A stretch of DNA of 21,612 nucleotides from JAWLDB01 sp041686915. GTDB lineage: Bacteria; Bacillota; UBA994; UBA5500. Both the position numbers and the translations under genes were made by a program. The stretch spans positions 1 to 21,612 of the forward strand of contig JAWLDB010000025.1 in NCBI GenBank assembly GCA_041686915.1, read 5' to 3'. This document shows, piece after piece, positions 1-6,585 of this stretch (position 1 is its first letter; every line of letters starts with the position of its first letter). The notes beneath the pieces are model-generated. The model did not search any database and was not told where the DNA came from. It was given only the letters and a program-made list of their open reading frames with translations.

Positions 1-805
1 TCTCAAGTAGAGCGGCGCCGACGCCTTGCTGGCGGGTACCTGGTTTTACGAAGGCTCCGCAGACGCTGCAAGTGCCGGGATCTGCAATCAGGTGGCTAGC
101 TCTTGGATGAGCTCCGCTACTCTCAAAATAGCCAATCGGCTCTTCCTCATCAAGCGCTAACCAAAGGTTGTGTTGGGGCTTGGATAACCATTCGCCGTAG
201 TATTCCCTGCTGTCGAGTTCAAACAAAGGCATAAACAGAGGGGAAGTAGGGTAGAAGCGTTGATGTTCATGTACCACGGGCAGGAACAGGTCAATGTCCT
301 TTACGGTGGCCTGTCTAACCTCAATGTTAGCCGCCTTTCCGCCCTGTACCGGAACCAACTCACGCACTCCATCGCCGCAGATCATGCCGAAGGCAGAGCG
401 GAACCAGGTCTGCAGCGCCACATCATCGTGGGCGTAAAGCGTAACAGCATGGGTGAAGCAGCCGTTTTCCACCCACTTGGCTGCAATGAACTCGTAAAGG
501 CTTCGGATAAGGGCAAAACGGTTCGGTCCTACGGACCCGTTGGCCCATTCAGGTACATGGACACCACTCTGCGTCCCCTTGAAATTCGGCACTTTTCTCC
601 CGATGATGTACCCGATTAGTTTGTCGTCATCGTCGACGGCAGCAGCACCGGGACCGCGCTGCAGCAAGTTCTCAAATAGAGGGAGATAGTGGTCGGCGCT
701 TCTCTGAGGCAAGCTTGGCACGTGCTCCCTCTCTTTTGCATGAGCAGTAGATGCCAGTTCGGCAGCAGCCAGAAGATGCTCTCTTTGGAGCGGAATTATC
801 TGCAT
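1..805 (-). CDS. GNAT family N-acetyltransferase, tandem domains, partial
   Basis: The frame is open from an ATG at 805-803 to the left edge, giving 268 codons with no stop, so the C terminus lies outside the window. An AAAGGAGG ribosome binding site at 824-817 sits 11 bases before the start and fixes it. The N-terminal half (about residues 1-155) looks like a degenerate GNAT fold, with an IGYIIGRK strand and a PNRFALIRSLYEF helix. The second half, from about residue 165 (IEVRQATVKDID), is a clearer GNAT domain ending in an acetyl-CoA loop of the form VKPGTRQQGVGAALL just before the edge. Family members move an acetyl group from acetyl-CoA to an amine; the substrate cannot be inferred. It stands alone, divergent from the sRNA and ABC region, with no clear promoter. 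Confidence 0.85.
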   Translation of the reverse strand, partial: MQIIPLQREHLLAAAELASTAHAKEREHVPSLPQRSADHYLPLFENLLQRGPGAAAVDDDDKLIGYIIGRKVPNFKGTQSGVHVPEWANGSVGPNRFALIRSLYEFIAAKWVENGCFTHAVTLYAHDDVALQTWFRSAFGMICGDGVRELVPVQGGKAANIEVRQATVKDIDLFLPVVHEHQRFYPTSPLFMPLFELDSREYYGEWLSKPQHNLWLALDEEEPIGYFESSGAHPRASHLIADPGTCSVCGAFVKPGTRQQGVGAALLE

Positions 806-1131
806 AGTGTTGAGTTCCTCCTTTGGGTAGCTTGTTAGCTTTTGCTTCACGGCGAGCTTCTAATATGACCGTGGCAGGTAACCAAAGGAGAGCCTGTAAA
901 CCCGAACTATCCTAAATGCTCGTGTCGCGTAGACGCTGAGCCCTTAAGGGTCAACAAACTCCGCCTGGTCCTTTTCACAGTCGTGATGATGTTTAACATA
1001 CTAGGCATACGCGTCACTCCCTTTTTGATGGTGCTGGTGGACTAGTTTGTCGGGGTCTTGCCCCGGCTTCATATTACCCCTTTTAAGTTGCAGTATCCTA
1101 TACATCATTTCTTTAGGAACGATGTTTACCT

Positions 1132-1167
1132 AAAACAACAAGAGCCTATCGCTGCCGATAGGCTCTT
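1132..1167 (-). terminator. Intrinsic terminator of sRNA copy 1
   Basis: A perfect 12-bp stem (1167-1156 with 1151-1140) and 4-base loop is followed on the minus strand by the T-rich run GTTGTTTT. The plus strand lacks a comparable T run, which fixes the orientation. Confidence 0.7.
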
Positions 1168-1217
1168 CATTTCAAAAAGACACTAGAATGCCCGGGCGGT
1201 GCCCTGCACCACCTATT
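1133..1217 (-). ncRNA. Candidate small RNA, copy 1 (~85 nt)
   Basis: The predicted transcript starts about 7 bases after a TAATCT -10 box and ends in the T-rich tail of an intrinsic terminator. The 5' hairpin pairs GGTGGTGC (1213-1206) with GCACCGCC (1202-1195) across a 3-base loop. CGGGCATT (1194-1187) follows directly, then a 19-base linker up to the 12-bp terminator stem. A second copy with the same layout lies at 3161-3077, with compensatory changes in the 5' stem. No open reading frame of note lies in the transcript. It does not match any riboswitch or small RNA class that I can recall. Function is unknown; position suggests a link to the divergent ABC transporter cluster. Confidence 0.6.
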
Positions 1218-1223
1218 AACATT

Positions 1224-1252
1224 AGATTAACCTAAAAATGCCAAACTGTCAA
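1224..1252 (-). promoter_or_regulatory. Sigma-A-type promoter of sRNA copy 1
   Basis: On the minus strand, TTGACA (1252-1247) is separated by 17 bases from TAATCT (1229-1224). The expected start is near 1217. The layout matches the promoter of the second sRNA copy. Confidence 0.65.
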
Positions 1253-1333
1253 GGGATTCGCAGGCAGTGATAGCTAACTAAAGCAATGCGTTCCAACAAA
1301 TGCGGAATGGTATAGGAAGGCCGTATGAGCCAT

Positions 1334-1363
1334 TTGTCTCGCAGACGAGACGAACGGTATGAT
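1334..1363 (+). promoter_or_regulatory. Promoter of ABC cluster 1
   Basis: TTGTCT (1334-1339), an 18-base spacer and TATGAT (1358-1363) form a sigma-A-like promoter. The sequence after the -10 box (TATGATATCTTGCACA) resembles that before cluster 2 (TATGATAACTTGCACA), so the two promoters are probably homologous. A 6-bp inverted repeat, GTCTCG-CAGA-CGAGAC (1336-1351), overlaps the -35 box and spacer and may be an operator. Confidence 0.6.
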
Positions 1364-1399
1364 ATCTTGCACAAGGTACACCAAACAGGAGGTGGTTAG

Positions 1400-2251
1400 A
1401 TGGGAAAGCCAGTGCGGCAAGATACGCCCATGAGGATGCTACGACCGTGTTTGTCCATTTTGCGGATGCAAGTGCTGGCAAAGCTGCAGTATAGGGCATC
1501 CGCTTGGGCTCAATTATCGACTGCCGTTCTCGGCGCTATTGTACAGATAGTCATTATTCTGGCATTCTATAAGTTCGGGCTACGGTCCGGTGCTACGTCC
1601 GGCCTAAGTGCAGCTCAGGCGGTGGGCTATACTTGGTTAGTGCACATAACGCTACCCCTGCTGCCAGGAATGGGACTGGATGCTGAGGTCAGGGAGAAAA
1701 TCCGCAGCGGAGACATCGGGGTGGAACTCTGCCGGCCACTGGACCTCTATACCCATTGGTTCGCACGGGCTGCCGCCCTGAGAGTAGGTCCGTTTCTGCT
1801 GCACGTCATACCAATAACCCTTGTAGCATTCCTCATGCCAGAACCATTCAGACTGCATCCGCCTGCATCGCTAGCAGGCCTTTTGACAAGCATGTTGGCA
1901 CTGGCGCTAGGTTTGCTGCTTACCTGCGCAACCATGGGGTTGACCTACGTGGTGTTAATGCATGTGAACTGGGGAGATGGGCCCATCTACGTAATGGTCG
2001 GTATCACCGATCTGTTGTCTGGTGCAAATCTGCCGCTCCAGCTCTGGCCTGCCTTTATGCAGCGCTTCCTCTACCTGCAGCCCTTCGCAGGGGTGATCGA
2101 TTTACCCTTGAGGCTCTACTTGGGCACACTTGCCCCTGTCGCATTCCTTCAGGTAGCTCTCCTGCAGCTGGCCTGGATAGCGGCATTAGTCTTGGCAGGT
2201 TGGCTATGGATGAGGCGCACCCTTACCCACCTGGTCATCCAAGGGGGTTAA
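1400..2251 (+). CDS. ABC-2 type permease, COG4587-like (cluster 1, permease A)
   Basis: This 283-residue, very hydrophobic protein has about six membrane segments and fits the ABC2_membrane_6 (PF06182) permeases, the membrane part of an uncharacterised exporter. The start is set by AGGAGG (1387-1392), 7 bases before ATG. It is closely similar to the permease at 4326: both carry a cytoplasmic stretch of the form REKIRSGD-(I/V)-G-(V/L)-ELCRPLDLY followed by HWFAR, and both end in TH-(L/M)-VIQGG. The N terminus has about 12 extra residues relative to that copy. Permease B follows after 5 bases. Unlike the second cluster, no ATPase gene precedes it. The substrate is unknown. Confidence 0.88.
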   Translation: MGKPVRQDTPMRMLRPCLSILRMQVLAKLQYRASAWAQLSTAVLGAIVQIVIILAFYKFGLRSGATSGLSAAQAVGYTWLVHITLPLLPGMGLDAEVREKIRSGDIGVELCRPLDLYTHWFARAAALRVGPFLLHVIPITLVAFLMPEPFRLHPPASLAGLLTSMLALALGLLLTCATMGLTYVVLMHVNWGDGPIYVMVGITDLLSGANLPLQLWPAFMQRFLYLQPFAGVIDLPLRLYLGTLAPVAFLQVALLQLAWIAALVLAGWLWMRRTLTHLVIQGG

Positions 2252-2256
2252 ATGGA

Positions 2257-3042
2257 ATGAACGAGTTTCTCTTGTACACGCGCTATTTGCGCATGAACTA
2301 CCTCGGTGGACTTCAATACAAAGGCTGGCCAATGGTGATGCTCTCGGTGGTGATCAGTTTGGTGACTGATCCGGTAGCAGTGCTACTGCTCTTCTCCAGG
2401 TTCGGCTCAATAGGGGAATGGACTATCGAACGGGTGATGCTGGTGTACGGTATGGCTTTGGCTTCCTTTGGGTTGGCGGAACTGTTCGCTAGAGGATACG
2501 ACTACTTCCCCCGCCACATTCGCACTGGCTCCTTTGACCGCATCCTACTGCGTCCACGCAGCACCGTCGTACAGGTCCTCGGAATGGAGTTTCACCTGCA
2601 CAGGATCTCAAAGGTAGTAGCAGGCCTGGCTGTGATCACGTGGTCGTTGGCAAGACTTCAGGTGCGGCTAACCTTGATTAAACTGCTGCAACTGCTGGCT
2701 GCCTTAATAGGGGGATGCATGGTCTATGCTGGTGTTTTCGTCATTTCTTCCGCTATAGCCTTTTGGACGGTCAATGCGCTCAACTGGACATGGTTAGTCA
2801 CCAATGGGAGCTATCAGGTGGCCAAATGCCCGCCGCATCTATTGCCGGCTTGGTTGAGGAGAATCTTCACCTTTCTGATGCCCATGTTACTCTTTGCCTA
2901 CTACCCAGCAGCTGCCGTGGCCAATTGGGGCATCCCTTTTGTTTGGGGATGGCTTGCTCTCCCTGCCGGAGCAGCATTTCTGTTTGCTGCCCTCTGTCTG
3001 TGGCGGGTCGGGGTGAAGTCTTACTCGAGCACAGGTAGCTGA
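2257..3042 (+). CDS. ABC-2 type permease, COG3694-like (cluster 1, permease B)
   Basis: This encodes 261 residues, starting MNEFLLYTRYLRMNY and ending GVKSYSSTGS, with about six membrane segments. The frame stays open upstream to 1756, but the ATG at 2257 is the likely start: a GGGGG run (2243-2247) lies 9 bases upstream, it begins just after permease A ends, and it aligns with the start of the homologue at 5157. Shared blocks with that homologue include LLFSRFGSIGEW, LLRPRST-(V/I)-VQVLGM and NGSYQV-(A/T)-KCPP. It probably forms a heterodimeric channel with permease A. Having no ATPase beside it, it may borrow the one at 3346. Confidence 0.87.
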   Translation: MNEFLLYTRYLRMNYLGGLQYKGWPMVMLSVVISLVTDPVAVLLLFSRFGSIGEWTIERVMLVYGMALASFGLAELFARGYDYFPRHIRTGSFDRILLRPRSTVVQVLGMEFHLHRISKVVAGLAVITWSLARLQVRLTLIKLLQLLAALIGGCMVYAGVFVISSAIAFWTVNALNWTWLVTNGSYQVAKCPPHLLPAWLRRIFTFLMPMLLFAYYPAAAVANWGIPFVWGWLALPAGAAFLFAALCLWRVGVKSYSSTGS

Positions 3043-3076
3043 CGTCCAGCAGGGTTCCTGCACTCTTGTATAGGCA

Positions 3077-3107
3077 AACAAAAAGAGCCTGTCGTATGAC
3101 AGACTCT
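3077..3107 (-). terminator. Intrinsic terminator of sRNA copy 2
   Basis: A 10-bp stem with one G-T pair (3107-3098 with 3093-3084) and an ATAC loop is followed on the minus strand by TTTTTGTTTG. This is a good rho-independent terminator in that orientation only. Confidence 0.75.
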
Positions 3108-3161
3108 CACGCAGCCCAACAAGTAGTACAATGCCCGGGCAGGCGCTCCCGCCCACCTAAC
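3077..3161 (-). ncRNA. Candidate small RNA, copy 2 (~85 nt)
   Basis: Paralogue of the sRNA at 1217-1133 with the same order of parts. The 5' hairpin pairs GGTGGGCG (3157-3150) with CGCCTGCC (3145-3138) across GGAG. It keeps 8 bp although three pairs differ from copy 1 (T-A to G-C, G-C to C-G and C-G to G-C). CGGGCATT (3137-3130) is identical in both copies. A 22-base linker of different sequence leads to the terminator stem (3107-3084). Divergent linkers beside conserved structure argue for a functional RNA rather than a recent unselected repeat. Function is unknown. Confidence 0.62.
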
Positions 3162-3167
3162 AATATT

Positions 3168-3197
3168 ATGATAGACTGAAAATGCACATTTTGTCAA
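3168..3197 (-). promoter_or_regulatory. Sigma-A-type promoter of sRNA copy 2
   Basis: Minus-strand TTGACA (3197-3192), an 18-base spacer and TATCAT (3173-3168), with the expected start near 3161. A TTGACA -35 box is present in both sRNA copies. Confidence 0.65.
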
Positions 3198-3280
3198 AAT
3201 ATTTTGACTAAATCAGAGAAATAGGAAGTAGCTGTTCTACTGGTCTTTATGTCAGCCTTGTCACAATGCATGGTAGTGTT

Positions 3281-3309
3281 TTACATGTTAACTGCTGGCA
3301 GGTTATGAT
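3281..3309 (+). promoter_or_regulatory. Promoter of ABC cluster 2
   Basis: TTACAT (3281-3286), a 17-base spacer and TATGAT (3304-3309) form a sigma-A-like promoter. Transcription would begin near 3316, after the upstream candidate TTG start at 3313, which supports the later start at 3346 for the ATPase. Confidence 0.6.
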
Positions 3310-3345
3310 AACTTGCACAGAAAATCCGATTGTGAGGTGAAGCGC

Positions 3346-4329
3346 TTGTCTCAGATCATCCTCGACTCAGTTGGCAAGACGTTCAAAGTAGCGGAACGAC
3401 CACCAGGCCTCTTCGGAGCCATGCGGGGAGCTTTTGTACGCAAGCACAGAGAGGTTAAGGCACTGGACGACATCAGCTTCAGGATTAATGCAGGGGAATT
3501 GGTAGGGTACATCGGACCGAACGGAGCCGGCAAGTCAACAACAGTGAAAATCATGAGCGGCATTCTCGTGCCTGACCGAGGCCAATGCGAAATCATGGGC
3601 CGTATTCCCTGGCGGCAGCGAGTGGCGCATGTTGCGCAGATTGGCGTGGTCTTTGGTCAACGCAGCCAACTATGGTGGGACGTGCCTGTCATTGACTCAT
3701 TTGAACTCCTGCGCGATATCTACAGAGTGAAAGAGCAAGCTTACAGCAAGCGTCTGGCAGAGTTGATAGATGTGCTGGATATCGCCAGTTTGCTAAACAC
3801 ACCCGTGCGCCAGTTGAGTTTGGGTCAGCGGATGAGGTGTGAGCTGGCGGCGGCCCTGATCCATAACCCCGGCATACTGTTTCTCGATGAGCCGACCATC
3901 GGGTTGGACGCAGTGTCGAAGCTGGCCCTGCGTAGCTTCCTGAAAGACATGAATACCAGGCATGGGGTAACTATGATCCTTACCACCCACGACATGGCGG
4001 ATATAGAGACACTCTGTCAGAGGGTGATGGTAATCGGACGCGGAAGGCTCTTGTTTGACGGGCACCTCGATACCTTGAAGAGACAGTATACTCCCGAACG
4101 GCGCATACGAGCCAAGCTTGCCGGACATTGTGGCATCGACAGCCTACCCGGCGCAGACAGCATAGAAATCAAGGACAACGAGGTAATTGTTTACTTCAAT
4201 CCTGAGCGCGTACCTGCCCAGGAGGTCATTGCCTCTTTGGCAGCCGCTTGCCCCTTGCTGGACCTGGTAGTCGAGACCCCAAACGTAGATGAAATGATAG
4301 CGCGTATGTACCGGGAGTTAAGCCTATGA
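3346..4329 (+). CDS. ABC transporter ATP-binding protein, COG4586-like
   Basis: A 327-residue ATPase that should power export through the neighbouring permeases. Visible motifs are Walker A GPNGAGKST (57-65), a Q-loop glutamine (about 105), the signature LSLGQRM (157-163, LGQ in place of the usual SGGQ, as in this family), Walker B ILFLDEP (177-183), a GLDAVSK D-loop and the H-loop histidine in TTHD (215). The C-terminal ~90 residues form an accessory domain. The frame opens at a TTG at 3313, but a TTG at 3346 has GAGGTGA five bases upstream and lies inside the predicted transcript, so I use it. The stop overlaps the next start as ATGA. Confidence 0.9.
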   Translation: MSQIILDSVGKTFKVAERPPGLFGAMRGAFVRKHREVKALDDISFRINAGELVGYIGPNGAGKSTTVKIMSGILVPDRGQCEIMGRIPWRQRVAHVAQIGVVFGQRSQLWWDVPVIDSFELLRDIYRVKEQAYSKRLAELIDVLDIASLLNTPVRQLSLGQRMRCELAAALIHNPGILFLDEPTIGLDAVSKLALRSFLKDMNTRHGVTMILTTHDMADIETLCQRVMVIGRGRLLFDGHLDTLKRQYTPERRIRAKLAGHCGIDSLPGADSIEIKDNEVIVYFNPERVPAQEVIASLAAACPLLDLVVETPNVDEMIARMYRELSL

Positions 4330-5153
4330 GCAGCCTGCGAGCCAGTTGGGGTATCCTCAGGATGCAGTTGGTTTCCAAGGTCCAGTATCGGGCAGCAGCC
4401 TGGGCGGGTATGACCACTAACGCCTTCTGGGGCTTCGTGCATGTGATCATTATCCTCACCTTTTACCGGTTCGGTCAGCAATCGAATGCTGGCACATCGG
4501 CAGGAATGAGCATGGTGCAAGCGGTGAGCTACGTCTGGCTGGTCCAAGTACTAATCACTCTGCTCAGTGGCACTATACTAGACAATGAAATTCGGGAAAA
4601 GATTCGCAGTGGAGATGTGGGGCTTGAGTTATGTCGGCCACTAGATCTTTACGCTCATTGGTTCGCCCGTACAGCGGCAACCAGGCTCGGTCCATTCCTG
4701 CTGAATGTGGTGCCTATCACAGCGGTTGCTATGCTGCTGCCCGAGCCCTACCGGCTGCAACCCCCTGCCTCCTTGGCTGCCCTTTTATCAAGTATGGTGG
4801 CAGTTATGATGGGTCTGCTGCTGTGCTGCGCTTCTGTAGGCATGGCTTATGTCCTGCTGATGAGGGTACAGTGGGGGGAAGGTCCCATGAGTATCTTTAC
4901 TGTGCTGATTGATATTCTTTCCGGAGCCTATCTGCCGCTGCAACTGTGGCCAGGATGGGCGCAGAGGTTTCTTATGCTGCAACCCTTCGCCGGCATATAT
5001 GATCTGCCCTTGCGGCTATATGTTGGGACCCTCGCGCCAAGTACAGTCTGGCAGGTGCTGTTGATACAGGCAGGGTGGCTGGTAGTATTAGTAGCAGTAG
5101 GCTGGCTGGCGATGCGGAGAGCGTTGACGCACATGGTTATCCAGGGGGGATAG
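4326..5153 (+). CDS. ABC-2 type permease, COG4587-like (cluster 2, permease A)
   Basis: A 275-residue integral membrane protein of the PF06182 type with about six membrane segments, and the paralogue of the gene at 1400. It starts MSSLRASWGILRMQ and its ATG overlaps the ATPase stop by four bases, implying translational coupling. The conserved loop REKIRSGDVGLELCRPLDLY lies near residue 100. It ends THMVIQGG. With the ATPase and permease B it makes the complete three-gene exporter set; the substrate is unknown. Confidence 0.9.
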   Translation: MSSLRASWGILRMQLVSKVQYRAAAWAGMTTNAFWGFVHVIIILTFYRFGQQSNAGTSAGMSMVQAVSYVWLVQVLITLLSGTILDNEIREKIRSGDVGLELCRPLDLYAHWFARTAATRLGPFLLNVVPITAVAMLLPEPYRLQPPASLAALLSSMVAVMMGLLLCCASVGMAYVLLMRVQWGEGPMSIFTVLIDILSGAYLPLQLWPGWAQRFLMLQPFAGIYDLPLRLYVGTLAPSTVWQVLLIQAGWLVVLVAVGWLAMRRALTHMVIQGG

Positions 5154-5156
5154 ACA

Positions 5157-5945
5157 ATGAATGACTTTATGCTCTATACTCGCTACTTGCGCATCAACTT
5201 TCTGGCTGGGTTGCAGTACAAAGGTTGGCCGATGCAGATACTGATGGTGCTCTTTATAGTGGTTACAGACCCCCTGGGTGTTGTCCTGCTGTTCTCGCGC
5301 TTCGGCTCCATCGGCGAGTGGAGCGTTGAACGGACTATGCTTGTTTACGGGATTGCTCTAACCGCCTTTGGTTTGGCCGAACTCTTTTCAAGGGGATACG
5401 ATGCTTTCCCCTGGCAGATAAGAACTGGAGCCTTTGACCGTATGCTGCTTAGGCCTCGTAGCACGATAGTACAGGTGCTGGGGATGCGCTTTCACCTGCA
5501 CAGGTTATCACGTGTGGCAGGTGGCTCGTGTATCATTTGGTGGTCACTGGCGAGGCAGGGAGTGAGCCTGGGGTTACTCGGCTTAGTTCAGTTGCTGTTC
5601 GCCCTCGTGGGAGGCTATCTTGTCTACACAGGTGTATTTATTGCATCTTCAGCCGTCGCATTCTGGACCATCGAGGCTCTTAATTGGGTCTATATCTTCA
5701 CCAATGGTAGCTATCAGGTCACCAAGTGCCCGCCACAGTTGCTCCCAGGCTGGCTAAGAAATTCATTCACCTTCTTCATGCCGATGTTTGTCTTTAGTTA
5801 CTACCCCGCGGCGGCCATCTGCGGTTGGGGTGAGGTCCCCGTCGGGCTAGGTTGGCTGGCCCTACCAGCAGGAGCAGCCTTTATCGCTGTGGCCTTTGCT
5901 CTATGGCGAGTTGGGGTCAGGTTCTACGCCAGTACCGGGAGCTGA
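5157..5945 (+). CDS. ABC-2 type permease, COG3694-like (cluster 2, permease B)
   Basis: A 262-residue membrane protein and paralogue of the gene at 2257, starting MNDFMLYTRYLRINF and ending GVRFYASTGS. An AGGGGGGA run (5143-5150) serves as ribosome binding site 6 bases before ATG, and it follows permease A after three bases. Shared blocks with cluster 1 include LLFSRFGSIGEW, GLAELF-(A/S)-RGYD and KCPP. It likely forms the second half of the membrane channel. No terminator follows, so the DUF2164 gene 86 bases downstream could be cotranscribed. Confidence 0.9.
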   Translation: MNDFMLYTRYLRINFLAGLQYKGWPMQILMVLFIVVTDPLGVVLLFSRFGSIGEWSVERTMLVYGIALTAFGLAELFSRGYDAFPWQIRTGAFDRMLLRPRSTIVQVLGMRFHLHRLSRVAGGSCIIWWSLARQGVSLGLLGLVQLLFALVGGYLVYTGVFIASSAVAFWTIEALNWVYIFTNGSYQVTKCPPQLLPGWLRNSFTFFMPMFVFSYYPAAAICGWGEVPVGLGWLALPAGAAFIAVAFALWRVGVRFYASTGS

Positions 5946-6031
5946 GGTCTGATGCTGCACGCAGACGGTAGTCGGCAGACGCCACGCGTGTTAGAATGTT
6001 CCTGGACACGTAACAGAAGGGGAGGTTGCTG

Positions 6032-6268
6032 TTGTTGCAGAGAACAGACTTTAGTAAAGAGTCAAAGCAAGCCATGCGAAACGAAATTCGTAAGTTCTTC
6101 GTGGACGAGAGGGATGAGGATATCAGCGACCTGGAAGCGATGGTTGTGCTGGAGTTTGTGCTAAACAACCTGGGTCCCCATATCTATAATCAGGCTATAG
6201 AAGATGCCTACACTTTGATGGCAGATAGGGTAGAGGACCTGTACGGCTTACAGAAAAGGAAGCGCTAA
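6032..6268 (+). CDS. DUF2164 family small protein
   Basis: A 78-residue soluble protein matching the DUF2164 pattern: a short basic helical N terminus (SKESKQAMRNEIRKFF), an acidic DERDEDISDLEAMVVLEF segment and the typical NNLGPHIYNQAIEDA motif. The family has no established function. The frame allows TTG starts at 6026, 6032 and 6035; AGGGGAGG (6018-6025) overlaps the first, so 6032 with a 6-base spacer is the best choice. A weak TAGAAT -10-like box at 5992-5997 lacks a clear -35 partner. It ends shortly before a strong terminator. Confidence 0.8.
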   Translation: MLQRTDFSKESKQAMRNEIRKFFVDERDEDISDLEAMVVLEFVLNNLGPHIYNQAIEDAYTLMADRVEDLYGLQKRKR

Positions 6269-6284
6269 ACTAAACCGAAATAGT

Positions 6285-6313
6285 AAGGTGGCCCGGTATC
6301 CGGGTCACCTTTT
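6285..6313 (+). terminator. Terminator after DUF2164 / ABC cluster 2
   Basis: The hairpin AAGGTGGCCCGG-TAT-CCGGGTCACCTT has one wobble pair and is followed by TT. It begins 17 bases after the stop of the DUF2164 gene. Confidence 0.75.
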
Positions 6314-6493
6314 GGCGTCGATTGTGCAGTGGATAGGCATCCACTGGAGGTTAGAGCAGGCTCGAGAAGCCGTTCAGGTAGCGCTGCTGGTCAGGTTCAC
6401 TAAGAGCCAAGAATGCCTCGCGGTTTCATTGCTTAGACAGTCCTTCCAAATAGCCTCACTCATTGCGTGCACCAGGCTGTTCACAGTATTTGG

Positions 6494-6522
6494 TTGACTA
6501 TGGAATAGCTGAATGTGAGAAT
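6494..6522 (+). promoter_or_regulatory. Possible promoter of the flavoprotein-GNAT pair
   Basis: TTGACT (6494-6499), a 17-base spacer and GAGAAT (6517-6522). The -35 box and spacing are good and the -10 is fair. The rest of the gap 6314-6585 shows nothing else convincing. Confidence 0.4.
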
Positions 6523-6585
6523 GTACATTGGGTCTTTATCGTCTCTGTCCAAGCTGCTATTAGATAACATGGAGGATGATGCTAT

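Larger units (their letters stand above)
806..1399. other. Intergenic region before ABC cluster 1
   Basis: This gap of nearly 600 bases has no convincing protein-coding gene. It contains the ribosome binding site of the left-edge acetyltransferase (817-824), a 10-bp palindrome CCCTTAAGGG (941-950), a short GGGG-TCTTG-CCCC hairpin near 1054-1066 with no T tract, the minus-strand small RNA unit (about 1252-1132) and the plus-strand promoter of ABC cluster 1 (1334-1363). No good promoter for the acetyltransferase was found. Confidence 0.6.
3043..3345. other. Intergenic region between the ABC clusters
   Basis: The gap holds the second minus-strand sRNA unit (promoter 3197-3168, transcript about 3161-3077) and the plus-strand promoter of cluster 2 (3281-3309). 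No plus-strand terminator for cluster 1 is visible: the hairpin at 3084-3107 has its T run only on the minus strand. Confidence 0.6.

Noticed and set aside
1054..1066. GGGG-TCTTG-CCCC hairpin as a terminator
   Set aside because: The stem is only about four pairs with no T run on either strand and no gene ends next to it.
1132..1252. ZTP (pfl) riboswitch on the minus strand because of the CCGCCCGGGCA segment
   Set aside because: Only that short 3' element matches; the conserved 5' part of the pfl aptamer is missing, and the element has its own terminator with no purine gene downstream.
1756..2256. Upstream extension of the permease B reading frame
   Set aside because: It overlaps permease A in another frame, has no ribosome binding site, and the paralogue begins at the position matching 2257.
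3313..3345. TTG start at 3313 for the ATPase
   Set aside because: It lies at or before the predicted transcription start and lacks a ribosome binding site; the TTG at 3346 has both in order.
6288..6497. Possible 69-residue gene after the DUF2164 terminator
   Set aside because: It begins within a terminator hairpin, has no ribosome binding site and its product resembles nothing known.
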